Origin: Clostridiales bacterium UBA1728
Lineage (GTDB): Bacteria; Bacillota; Clostridia; Oscillospirales; Oscillospiraceae
Assembly: GCA_002315975.1 (NCBI GenBank)
Contig: DCIK01000015.1
Location: 113,949 to 126,072 of the forward strand
Direction of reading: 5' to 3'
Length of the DNA: 12,124 nt
Shown here piece by piece: positions 1-7,150 of this stretch. The notes beneath the pieces are model-generated. The model had not been told where the DNA came from. It saw nothing but the letters and a program-made list of their open reading frames with translations, and made no database searches. Numbering within the stretch: the stretch's first letter is position 1; every line of letters begins with the position of its first letter. A program made the position numbers and the translations under genes.

Positions 1-48
1 GCAAACTCTGCGAGGCAAACGAAATAATTCTGGAGAGCAGTTTTACAG
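1..48 (-). repeat. Partial copy of a dispersed intergenic repeat (edge of window)
   Basis: This stretch matches 7727-7774 in the same orientation at 42 of 48 positions by my hand alignment, without gaps. The longest shared block is the 16-nt GCCTCGCAGAGTTTGC (minus strand), and TGTAAAA and ATTTCGTT are also shared. It starts 32 nt after the gmk stop codon and runs off the window edge, so the rest of the element, if present, lies outside. The similarity fades towards gmk, beyond the TGTAAAA block. No reading frame is evident. It shows that the insert at 7461-7779 belongs to a family with more than one genomic copy. Confidence 0.75.
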
Positions 49-80
49 GTGCCTGTTTGCAGAAGCTCAGCCTACATTTT

Positions 81-641
81 TCAGATGTTAATTATGGCGT
101 TGAGCTCGCGGGCACAGCGCACGGGGTCGTCGTTGATGAGGTGATAATCGTAGCGATCCACCAGCGTCAGCTCGTATTTGGCCGTTTCCAGACGCTGCAG
201 AATCTTTTCCTCGGTTTCGGTGCCGCGGTTGCGAAGGCGGCGCTCCAGCTCCTCCATGCTCGGCGGGGAGAGAAACACCGAAACGCTTTCGCTCATAGCC
301 TTCTTTACCTGCGCGGCGCCCTGCACCTCGATGTCCAGCAGAACCTGCTTGCCCTGCTCCATCAGCCGGAGCACGGGAGCGCGGGGCGTACCGTAGCCGT
401 TTCCGGCAAATACGGCGTGCTCCAAGAGCTCACCGGCATCGATCATGGCATTGTAGCGTTCCCAGTCGATAAAGAAATAATCCTCACCGTCCACCTCGCC
501 GGGGCGGGGAGCGCGGGTGGTGACGCTGCAGGAAAAGGCAAGATCATCGCGCAGCTTCATCAGCTCGCCGATCACCGTGGATTTCCCTGCACCGGAGGGG
601 CCGGAGATCACAAACAGTTTTCCTTTTTTCATCTCAGACAT
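81..641 (-). CDS. gmk: Guanylate kinase
   Basis: Guanylate kinase transfers a phosphate from ATP to GMP to give GDP, an essential cytosolic step of guanine nucleotide synthesis and salvage. The 186-residue product shows the P-loop GPSGAGKST (residues 14-22) and the GMP-binding block VTTRAPRPGEVDGEDYFFI (from about residue 40), both diagnostic of the family. It is slightly shorter than the usual 190-205 residues, ending soon after the last helix. I chose the ATG at 641 because the AGGAGG at 651-656 sits 9 nt upstream of it; the ATG at 632 would be 18 nt away, and a longer open frame to 692 lacks a comparable site. The start overlaps the remA stop by 8 nt, so the two are probably translationally coupled. 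It is the last gene of the cdaA unit; the gene-free bases 1-80 follow. Confidence 0.96.
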   Translation of the reverse strand: MSEMKKGKLFVISGPSGAGKSTVIGELMKLRDDLAFSCSVTTRAPRPGEVDGEDYFFIDWERYNAMIDAGELLEHAVFAGNGYGTPRAPVLRLMEQGKQVLLDIEVQGAAQVKKAMSESVSVFLSPPSMEELERRLRNRGTETEEKILQRLETAKYELTLVDRYDYHLINDDPVRCARELNAIINI

Positions 642-921
642 TCTCTTCTTCCTCCTCATAGCTCTCACTGCGGCCGTTAAGACGATTGGCAAGCACCTCC
701 GGCGTCAGGGCGGAGAGCACCAGATGGCCGCTGTCCAGTATGAGCACAGCCCGGGTCTTGCGGCCAAAGCTGGCATCCACAACCCGACCCCGCTCCTTTT
801 CCTCCTGAACAAGGCGCTTCACAGGGGCGGTATCAGGGCTGACCACCGCCAGAATCCGCTCGGCAGAGACCATGTTGCCAAAGCCGATATTGAGGAGATG
901 TATTTCCTTTCCGTTGCTCAT
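634..921 (-). CDS. remA: RemA/DUF370 family regulatory protein
   Basis: The 95-residue product matches the RemA (DUF370) family: it opens with a short polar stretch followed by LLNIGFGNMVSAERILAVVS and continues with the conserved SFGRKTRAVLILDSGH block near residues 51-66. In Bacillus subtilis RemA is a DNA-binding activator of biofilm matrix genes; that role is family knowledge and is not shown here. The ATG at 921 overlaps the yicC stop as ATGA, and the family's usual length supports this start over the longer open frame. The gene order yicC-remA-gmk is common in Firmicutes and supports all three calls. The C-terminus is a run of acidic residues (SYEEEEENV) whose GAG/GAA codons double as the Shine-Dalgarno of gmk. 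Confidence 0.92.
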   Translation of the reverse strand: MSNGKEIHLLNIGFGNMVSAERILAVVSPDTAPVKRLVQEEKERGRVVDASFGRKTRAVLILDSGHLVLSALTPEVLANRLNGRSESYEEEEENV

Positions 922-1802
922 TCGATATTCTGTACCTGCTCGCGGATCTTTTCGATCTCGCTCTTCAGATCGACAACAACCTGCGCCAGCGCAGCGTCGC
1001 TGCACTTGGAGCCGATGGTATTGGACTCGCGGTTGAACTCCTGAATGAGGAAGTCCAGCTTACGGCCCACGGGAGAGCCCTGCTCTAAGAGCTGAGCAAA
1101 CTGGGTCAGGTGGCTGCGAAGACGGACGGTCTCCTCGTCCACAGCAACCTTATCGGCAAAGATGGCTGCCTCAGTCACCAGACGCTGCTCGTCAATGTTG
1201 CGATCCTCCAACACTTCGCGGATCCGCTGCTCAAGCCGCTGGCGGTACTCCTCCACGGTTTTGGGGCTGCGCTCCTCCACGATAGAAACCAGCTCGCTGA
1301 TCCGATCGGCCTTTTCCAGCATATCCCGCTTCAGCCGTTCACCCTCACGCTCCCGCATGATGTTAAACTCCTTCACGGCCTCGGCGGCAAGAGCTTTCAG
1401 CTCGGCACCGGCGCTGTCCTTGTCCATCTCCTTCTTCTCCACGCTCAGAACATCTGGGAAGCGGGCGACAGTGGCCGCGTCAAAGCGCTGCTCGCAGCCC
1501 ACAAGCTCGGCAATCTCGCGGAGGGCATTGGCATAGCCCAGCGCCAGCTCACGATTGACCTTAACCTCGGTGTCGGCTTCCTGCGAAGAGCCGGTGGAAA
1601 CAAAAACATCCACCTTGCCGCGGCTGACGGACTCGGAGACAGCCTGCTTGACCAGCTCCTCGGCAAAGAGGAAGCTGCGGGGGAGGCGGACGGAGCAGTC
1701 CAGATAGCGGTTATTTACGCTCTTGAGCTCAACGGTCAGCTCCGTTCCGGCAACAATGCCCTTGGCAGAGCCGTAGCCGGTCATACTGCGAATTTCACCC
1801 AT
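918..1802 (-). CDS. yicC: YicC/YloC family endoribonuclease
   Basis: The 294-residue product has both hallmarks of the YicC family. The N-terminus carries the RSMTGYG signature at residues 5-11, and the C-terminal DUF1732 region contains VGRKLDFLIQEFNRESNT and ends with VVDLKSEIEKIREQ. Family members from E. coli and B. subtilis have been described as endoribonucleases affecting small RNA and mRNA turnover; the exact targets in this organism are unknown. I placed the start at the ATG at 1802, with GGGAG about 8 nt upstream, rather than the in-frame TTG at 1808. The start overlaps the preceding membrane-protein gene by 8 nt, and the stop overlaps remA by 4 nt, so this is a mid-operon gene. Length and motifs look intact. 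Confidence 0.94.
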   Translation of the reverse strand: MGEIRSMTGYGSAKGIVAGTELTVELKSVNNRYLDCSVRLPRSFLFAEELVKQAVSESVSRGKVDVFVSTGSSQEADTEVKVNRELALGYANALREIAELVGCEQRFDAATVARFPDVLSVEKKEMDKDSAGAELKALAAEAVKEFNIMREREGERLKRDMLEKADRISELVSIVEERSPKTVEEYRQRLEQRIREVLEDRNIDEQRLVTEAAIFADKVAVDEETVRLRSHLTQFAQLLEQGSPVGRKLDFLIQEFNRESNTIGSKCSDAALAQVVVDLKSEIEKIREQVQNIE

Positions 1803-2292
1803 GATCAATTCTCCCTGCTATTTTTCTCGAATATAGTAAAATCAGTTTTCCCAAAGCATAGTCATAGACCAAAAACGCGCCGTTGGCTCCTAAGCTCAGC
1901 AGCCACAGGGGCAGCTCCGCAACCAGCTTTGCCAGAAAATAATAGGCCGCAAAAGTCAGGTTGAAGCAGAGCAGCTTCAAGCTGTAGCGCAAGGGCGCAG
2001 ACTTGAGCTCCTCCAGCTTGAGCTTGAGGATCGGATAATACCCGCAGAAGAGGGCATAGGCCAGGGGCATACTCTTTTCCGGCAGCAACAAAAGCCCCAG
2101 CGCGGCGCTGACTGCATAGCTGCACAGCGCCCAGCGTCTGCCGTTCGTGCACAGGCTGACGACCACACCCAGCGAGGAAACGCAGAGCAAGGCCAGTCTC
2201 TGGGCGGGCAGCAGCTGCCCCAAAGCCAGAATCACCGTGCTCAGTGCCGCGCAGAAGGCCGAAACCGTCAGCGCACGGGTCTGACCCTTCAT
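1795..2292 (-). CDS. Small multi-pass membrane protein of unknown function
   Basis: I do not recognise this 165-residue protein. It is very rich in Leu and Ala. By eye it has five or six hydrophobic segments, at about residues 8-28, 32-48, 53-71, 76-90, 103-125 and 127-148, separated by short basic or polar loops, so it should be an integral cytoplasmic-membrane protein. The compact, all-helical layout recalls small transporter S-components or DUF2232-like proteins, but no diagnostic motif was found, so that is only a guess. The ATG at 2292 overlaps the stop of the J-domain gene as ATGA, and its own end overlaps yicC by 8 nt, so it is co-transcribed and probably translationally coupled with both. 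Confidence 0.8.
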   Translation of the reverse strand: MKGQTRALTVSAFCAALSTVILALGQLLPAQRLALLCVSSLGVVVSLCTNGRRWALCSYAVSAALGLLLLPEKSMPLAYALFCGYYPILKLKLEELKSAPLRYSLKLLCFNLTFAAYYFLAKLVAELPLWLLSLGANGAFLVYDYALGKLILLYSRKIAGRIDHG

Positions 2293-2945
2293 ATGCAGCG
2301 TATCAGGTCACCGCCCATCAGCTCACAGCAGCAATCGGCCAGATAGAGCTTGCCGCAGATATCGCAGAGCTCGTCCGTGGAGCTCTGGCGCATGGTGGAG
2401 GCACTCCGGGAAGAGGCCTGGGTCATGTAGCTGAAGGCCTGACGATACTCCGTATTGTTGGGTGCCATGGCCACGGCATTGCCGAAATACTTCTCGGCAT
2501 CATTGTAAAAGCCCCGGCGGTAGCACACGCTGCCCATCAGGAAGTTCCACTCGGCATTGCGGTACCGGCTGGCGGAAAGAAGCATCTCCGCCCGGTCCAG
2601 ATTTCCCATGCTGATGGCATTGCGAACCTCTGCGAAGTTGATGTCGCTGCCGGTCTGCTGATAGCTCTGCTGATATGCCTGCTGGCTGTGGCTCTCGCCG
2701 TAGGCAGAGCCTGCGGAGGAGGAGCTGTAGCCATAGGAGCTCTGTTTCGCTCCCCCGGCTCGCTCCTTCTGAATCTGGTCATAGGCTTCGTTGATCTGCT
2801 TCATCTTCTCCTGGGCCAGATCTGCCAGTGGATTGTTGGCATAGTTATCCGGATGGTACTTCCGCGCCAGATCCCGGTATGCTTTTTTCACCTGCTCATC
2901 GGTGGCGGTACGGGACACGCCCAGAACGCTATAGGGGTCAGTCAT
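2289..2945 (-). CDS. J-domain protein with TPR-like repeat and Cys-rich tail
   Basis: The 218-residue product begins with a J domain (about residues 3-62) with the HPD tripeptide at residues 31-33, the motif that stimulates the ATPase of DnaK-type chaperones. A low-complexity linker rich in Ser, Tyr, Gln and Gly follows (about 67-99), then a TPR-like helical region (about 102-165). The tail has C194-x2-C197, C205-C206-C207 and C217, which could bind a metal. It lacks the DnaJ zinc-finger repeats and C-terminal substrate domains, so it is not DnaJ itself but a specialised co-chaperone or scaffold. The ATG at 2945 overlaps the DUF5685 stop as ATGA; an ATG further upstream (3005) would add 20 residues before the J domain and has no Shine-Dalgarno. 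Client unknown. Confidence 0.88.
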   Translation of the reverse strand: MTDPYSVLGVSRTATDEQVKKAYRDLARKYHPDNYANNPLADLAQEKMKQINEAYDQIQKERAGGAKQSSYGYSSSSAGSAYGESHSQQAYQQSYQQTGSDINFAEVRNAISMGNLDRAEMLLSASRYRNAEWNFLMGSVCYRRGFYNDAEKYFGNAVAMAPNNTEYRQAFSYMTQASSRSASTMRQSSTDELCDICGKLYLADCCCELMGGDLIRCI

Positions 2946-3826
2946 ATTGTCTCTATCCCACTTTCCCGGGATTTCTCCCGCAGCAGTTTTTTTCTGTTCT
3001 TCCATTGCCCGGAAAGCACCATCTCCGTCATGAGCGGGAGCCCGAGCGAAAGAATATTTTCCGTTATGGGGGTAAAGCTGTTTTCCTCCAGCAAATTCAG
3101 CGCTGCAATGGCGCTGTCACGGGAGAGCGCAAGACTGCGCCGAAAGCTCTCCCGGGCTTCCTCGTCCCAATCGGGATAGCGCAGGAGAAGCGCGTTATAG
3201 TTGCCGGACTGTCTGTCTTCTTCTAAATCATCAGCGGCATCAAGAAGATAAATGAAGCGTCCCACCTGATAGAGAATCTGCTCCAGGATGCGCTGCCGCT
3301 CACCGCTGCCCTCCGCACAGGCGGAAAGAATGCGGGCAAAGCAATCGGCTGTCCGATCAATGGAGTCGCAGCGCTCATCCTCCAGGGCAGAAAGCTTTTG
3401 CAGCTGCTGCTCACAGAGGACATTAAAGGCGCTCTCTCGCGCCGCAGCACGTTTGTAGCCTCGGCGGAGTGCCAGCGCCGCAAGGTGGGAGCCCAGGCGC
3501 TTCAGACCTTTTTCATCCCGCAGGGCATCCTGCAGCTTCCACCAGCTAAGGATCATGCTCCTGTCCGCCGCCACAGCCGTGGCAGTGCAGCTGCATAAGC
3601 AGCGCTTTTTCGACAGTGGGTGACGGATACAGCGGTGCTTACAGGCGTGCTCCTGTTTATCCGTCAGCAGCAGGACGAGAAAGGTCACATCGTAGCTGAC
3701 GGTGAGCCTCGCGAGGGGGCCGCAGCGCTCCCCCAGAGCATCGCAGAGACCGCAGTAGGCGGCCTGATAATTTTCAAGGTCCCTGATGCGCAGCTGACTG
3801 CGGTCAGGACGAACATAACCGTACAT
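2942..3826 (-). CDS. DUF5685 family protein, Cys/His-rich, function unknown
   Basis: The 294-residue product fits the uncharacterised DUF5685 family, typified by an N-terminus like MYGYVRPDRSQLRIRDLENY followed by AYCGLC. The N-terminal third is rich in possible metal ligands: C25, C28, C35, H60, C62, H64, C66, H69, C76, C78 and C80. The rest appears all-helical. An acidic motif, D196-x2-D199-D200-x3-D204 followed by GNYN, lies in the second half and loosely recalls the Asp-rich motifs of isoprenoid synthases. That likeness is my inference. There is no clear signal peptide. The ATG at 3826 lies 3 nt after the cdaR stop, and the gene overlaps the J-domain gene downstream by 4 nt. In better known operons glmM follows cdaR; here this gene takes that place. 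Confidence 0.82.
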   Translation of the reverse strand: MYGYVRPDRSQLRIRDLENYQAAYCGLCDALGERCGPLARLTVSYDVTFLVLLLTDKQEHACKHRCIRHPLSKKRCLCSCTATAVAADRSMILSWWKLQDALRDEKGLKRLGSHLAALALRRGYKRAAARESAFNVLCEQQLQKLSALEDERCDSIDRTADCFARILSACAEGSGERQRILEQILYQVGRFIYLLDAADDLEEDRQSGNYNALLLRYPDWDEEARESFRRSLALSRDSAIAALNLLEENSFTPITENILSLGLPLMTEMVLSGQWKNRKKLLREKSRESGIETI

Positions 3827-3829
3827 CGC

Positions 3830-5095
3830 TTACCGGGCCTTCAGGTTGACAAACACCTTGTAGTCCCCCACTGCGCCCACATTGGGGAAGCCGTCCACGG
3901 AAATCTTGGCCGCCATTTCGCCGATCCCGGAAGCAGCGTTGAAATCGGTCAGATCGACCACCACCCGCAGGTTGCTGGTGGCGATCTTCTCAATATCCTC
4001 CGTAGTGCCGCGGAGGAGGATTGGCAGATTCTCCGTGATGCAGGTGGCTTCAAAGCCTTCGGGAACATTGGTAAAGACCACAGCCGCCTTTCCGACGGTA
4101 AAGGTGGCGGTGTTCAGACCCTGAATCTCTACCTTCACATTGGCCGTTGATACGCCGGAGAGGTTTACGGTGTCGTTGGGGATGGGGATGAGCACATCCT
4201 TAGCCTCATACACCGGGTTCACATTTGCGAGCTTAACGGTGTCGATGACGATCTGGTTGACAGCGTCCAGAGTTTCCGCGCTGCCGGCCAGGGTGATGCT
4301 TGCGGGCTCCACGGTAACAATGGCGTTTTTCTCCTCCGTGGCACCGCCGCCGTCCACAAGGGCAGCCTTCAGCGCAACGGTCTTGGTGAGATACACATTC
4401 AGGGTAACCTGTACCTCGTCAAGCTCCAGCGTGAGCCCGTTGGCCTCCAGCGTGTTGCCTTCGGCATCCTGCAGGGTATAGCTGGTCATATAGCTGAGGG
4501 TGGTATCAATGTTATCGCGGTTGATGGAGACCCATGCGCAGTCCACCTGATCCACCAGCGCCTTGGGGCCGCTGACCTTCACCATCAGAGGATCGAAGAG
4601 GAGCTTATCGGATACCATATAGCCGTCGGCGGCAGAGCCCGTAAAGGAGCCTCTGACATCCACCTTCTTACTGGCAAAACGGTCGATGGTCACGGCAACG
4701 GTTTCCGGAGAGCCATGTACAGACGAATAGTTGTCCTCCGACGCCCCGCTGGGGTAGTTGATGGTATAGACCATGGCGTAGTAGCCTTCGCTCTTCACGC
4801 CCGCGAGATCCACGGTGACACTCAGGTTCTTTTCGCTAAGCTGTGCAATATCACGGCGCAGGCCCGTCAGGGTCAGGTTCACGGTACTCACATCGGTGCC
4901 GGTAACCATCAATCCGCTGGATTCGGAAAGCTCTTCACTGCCCTTATAATTCACCTTTACGCCGCGAAACTCCTTTTCTATGGTCACGCCCTCGGTGCCG
5001 GTCACATAGAGCCACATGAGAAGCGCTATGGCCAGAGAAAGGATCAGGGAAAAGGGCTTGCTTTCCAGTATGGACTTAAATTTCTTTTCCGTCAT
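3830..5095 (-). CDS. cdaR: YbbR/CdaR family regulator of diadenylate cyclase
   Basis: The 421-residue product has a short cytoplasmic N-terminus, one membrane anchor (about residues 15-32, SLILSLAIALLMWLYVTG) and a long, beta-rich outer region made of repeated YbbR-type modules. Recurrent segments such as VTIDRFASKKVDVRG and PASITLAGSAETLDAV mark the module boundaries. In B. subtilis, Listeria and Staphylococcus, YbbR/CdaR binds the membrane cyclase CdaA and modulates c-di-AMP production; its position directly after cdaA supports the same role. I chose the ATG at 5095 because AAAGGA lies about 7 nt upstream and the anchor then begins at the usual distance; an open frame to 5131 adds residues without family support. 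The gene overlaps the cdaA end by 20 nt. Confidence 0.93.
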   Translation of the reverse strand: MTEKKFKSILESKPFSLILSLAIALLMWLYVTGTEGVTIEKEFRGVKVNYKGSEELSESSGLMVTGTDVSTVNLTLTGLRRDIAQLSEKNLSVTVDLAGVKSEGYYAMVYTINYPSGASEDNYSSVHGSPETVAVTIDRFASKKVDVRGSFTGSAADGYMVSDKLLFDPLMVKVSGPKALVDQVDCAWVSINRDNIDTTLSYMTSYTLQDAEGNTLEANGLTLELDEVQVTLNVYLTKTVALKAALVDGGGATEEKNAIVTVEPASITLAGSAETLDAVNQIVIDTVKLANVNPVYEAKDVLIPIPNDTVNLSGVSTANVKVEIQGLNTATFTVGKAAVVFTNVPEGFEATCITENLPILLRGTTEDIEKIATSNLRVVVDLTDFNAASGIGEMAAKISVDGFPNVGAVGDYKVFVNLKAR

Positions 5096-5951
5096 CGTTT
5101 TTTCCTTTCGCAAGTGTGCGAATCCGGTCAATGAAACTGAGCTTATCGTCTTCCTTTTCCTCCTGCATCAGCTCGGTACGCAGGAGCCTGGTGAGCATCT
5201 CTTCGTTCAGATGGCGTTTGAGAAGGCCGTTGAGCGCCACCGAAATAGAGCCCGTCTCCTCGGAGACGATGATCACAAGGGCATCGGAATTCTCGCTCAT
5301 GCCAAGTCCCGCCCGATGACGCATACCCAGATCCTTGCTGAGATTAGTATTATCCGTCAGGGGAAGGACGCAGCCGGCGGCATGGATTCTGCCGTCACGC
5401 ATAATGACGGCGCCGTCATGAAGAGGAGCCTTCACAAAAAAGATATTCTTCAGCAGCTCAGCCGTGGTTTCCGCATCCACAATGGTTCCGCTGCGAACCT
5501 GCTCGGCGAGCCTGTTGCTTCTTTCGAAAATGATCAGGGCACCGGTCTTACTCAGAGAAAGGTCCTTGCAGGCCTGAATCGTCTGGGAGATGCAGCTCTC
5601 CATGGAGTTTTCCGAATCCGGAGAAAAGATGGATTTGATGGTGCCGGTACCCAATCGCTCCAGCAGCCGCCGAAGCTCCGGCTGGAATAGTATAACCACC
5701 GCCAGAAGTCCCAGCTCCACAGCCTTGCGGAGAATAAAGTTCACCGTGTGGAGCTGCAGCTCGCCGGAAAGCCAGAGGGCGATGAGGATCATCATGATCC
5801 CCTGAAAAACCTTATAGGAGCGGGTGGTTCTGATCAGCGAAAGGATCAGATAAACCAGTGCGGCAACGAGCAATATATCAATAATATCTCCCAGACCCAT
5901 GTCGAGAAGGTAACGACCGGCCTGTGCAAGAGATTGGAAAAGTCCGTTCAT
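5076..5951 (-). CDS. cdaA: Diadenylate cyclase CdaA (c-di-AMP synthase)
   Basis: CdaA condenses two ATP molecules into the second messenger c-di-AMP, which controls potassium and osmolyte transport and cell-wall homeostasis in Firmicutes. The 291-residue product has three hydrophobic segments near its N-terminus (about 23-41, 49-62 and 77-90) and then a DAC (DisA_N) domain. Both catalytic signatures are intact: DGA at 179-181 (context APLHDGAVI) and RHR at 211-213 (context LGMRHRAGLG). I placed the start at the ATG at 5951, with GAGGA about 7 nt upstream, instead of the longer open frame to 6017, which would run into the promoter. It is the first gene after the promoter at 5989-6017. The downstream partner cdaR overlaps it by 20 nt. 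Confidence 0.96.
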   Translation of the reverse strand: MNGLFQSLAQAGRYLLDMGLGDIIDILLVAALVYLILSLIRTTRSYKVFQGIMMILIALWLSGELQLHTVNFILRKAVELGLLAVVILFQPELRRLLERLGTGTIKSIFSPDSENSMESCISQTIQACKDLSLSKTGALIIFERSNRLAEQVRSGTIVDAETTAELLKNIFFVKAPLHDGAVIMRDGRIHAAGCVLPLTDNTNLSKDLGMRHRAGLGMSENSDALVIIVSEETGSISVALNGLLKRHLNEEMLTRLLRTELMQEEKEDDKLSFIDRIRTLAKGKNDDGKEI

Positions 5952-5988
5952 TTGCTTGTCCTCATCTCGCAAGAAATTTTTACACGTT

Positions 5989-6017
5989 ATTATATCTCTT
6001 CTTCCGAAAAAAGGCAA
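5989..6017 (-). promoter_or_regulatory. Sigma-A type promoter for the cdaA unit
   Basis: Read on the minus strand, TTGCCT (6012-6017, four of six matches to TTGACA) is followed by a 17-nt spacer and a perfect TATAAT (5989-5994). This gives a leader of roughly 30 nt before the cdaA start. It sits in the 74-nt gap between the aminotransferase stop and cdaA, the only real gap in this part of the window, so it most likely drives cdaA through gmk. Confidence 0.75.
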
Positions 6018-6025
6018 TGAATAAA

Positions 6026-7150
6026 TTACAAACTGTAATTATTTTTCAATATTTCTTTCGTCTTTCTTCCCGCTTCCCCGACATCTTTCTCCGTGAGCAG
6101 CGGTGAGAAGCTGAATCGTACCGTTCCGCTCTCTGAAGTGCCCGCAGTTTCATGGGCGAGCGGCGCACAGTGGAGACCGCTGCGCACGGCGATTCCCGCT
6201 CTGCCAAGGCTTTCTGCCAGCTGCTCGCAGTTGCCGTTGCCGGGGATGAGCGAGAGAACGGCGTGCTGCGCTTCCGGGGCAGCGGAGAAAAATATCTTCG
6301 CACCCGAGTCCCGGACGCACCCTTCGAAAAAGCAGAGCAGGCTCTGTTCCTGCAAGCGAATCCGCTCGAGGCCTGTGAGCTGAATGTAGCGCAGTCCCTC
6401 CAGCAGTCCGGCGATTCCCGGAACATTCACGGTACCGGCCTCCAGCCGCTCCGGCAGCAGCTCGGGCATCGTTCTTCTGCGGCTGTCCGAGCCGGTACCG
6501 CCGTGGAGCAGCGGAAGCGTGGCATGGTTGCAAAGGAGGATGCCCGTGCCCTGAGGCCCCATGAGACCCTTGTGCCCCGGCATGGCGATAAAGGCGCAGT
6601 CCAAGGCCTTAAGGTCTATGGGCAGAGCTCCCGCGGACTGGGAAGCGTCAACAATCAGCGGGACACCCTGCCTTTTGCACTCTGCCGCGATCTCTTCTAT
6701 GGGCAAGACAAAGCCAAATACATTGGACACGTGGGTGCAGACGACGGCATCGCACTCCCCCATCCGGGAACGGAAAGCCTCAAGTGCCGCGGCGCGGTCA
6801 AAAAGCGGAGAGCGTGCCACCACCACATCAGCGCTCGCAGCGATCAGGGGACGCAGCACCGCATTGTGCTCGTAGCCGGAGATAAGAATGCGCATGCCCG
6901 GCTTCACAAGCGCGTGGATGGCCAGATTCAGCGCATGGGTTGCGTTCATGGTAAAAACCACCTGCTCGCTCTCGCAATGAAAGAGAGCGGCCGCGGCCTC
7001 CCGACAGGCGTAAACCGTCTCCGCCGCGTCCATGGCAGCGCTGTAGCCGCCCCGGGATGGGGAAGCCATTGTTCGCAGGGCGTGCTCCATGGCCAGGCCC
7101 ACGCTTTTGGGCTTCAGCAGCGAGGTTGCAGCGGAATCCAGATAGATCAA
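6026..7150 (-). CDS. Class V aminotransferase, cysteine desulfurase-like
   Basis: The 374-residue product is a fold-type I PLP enzyme of the cysteine desulfurase family, closest in its motifs to the clostridial/enterococcal EF2568-type group. It opens with IYLDSAATS, has EHN at 94-96, the cofactor-binding VDASQSAG (D168), the Schiff-base lysine K194 in GHKGLMGPQGTG, and the presumed sulfur-accepting C328 in RSGLHCAPLAH. Such enzymes take sulfur or selenium from cysteine or selenocysteine and pass it on as a persulfide. The start is a TTG at 7150 overlapping the DUF3343 stop as TTGA; a strong GGGAGGTGA lies just upstream, and IYLDSAAT is the family's normal N-terminus, so TTG is well supported. 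The final acceptor (Fe-S clusters, thiocofactors or selenium) cannot be told from this window. Confidence 0.92.
   Translation of the reverse strand: MIYLDSAATSLLKPKSVGLAMEHALRTMASPSRGGYSAAMDAAETVYACREAAAALFHCESEQVVFTMNATHALNLAIHALVKPGMRILISGYEHNAVLRPLIAASADVVVARSPLFDRAAALEAFRSRMGECDAVVCTHVSNVFGFVLPIEEIAAECKRQGVPLIVDASQSAGALPIDLKALDCAFIAMPGHKGLMGPQGTGILLCNHATLPLLHGGTGSDSRRRTMPELLPERLEAGTVNVPGIAGLLEGLRYIQLTGLERIRLQEQSLLCFFEGCVRDSGAKIFFSAAPEAQHAVLSLIPGNGNCEQLAESLGRAGIAVRSGLHCAPLAHETAGTSESGTVRFSFSPLLTEKDVGEAGRKTKEILKNNYSL

Noticed and set aside
6024..6040. AT-rich hairpin at the 3' end of the aminotransferase gene as a terminator
   Set aside because: The stem is only 7 bp, almost all A-T, overlaps the stop codon and is followed by ATTC, not a T-run. 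It is too weak to call, although a transcript end is expected near here.
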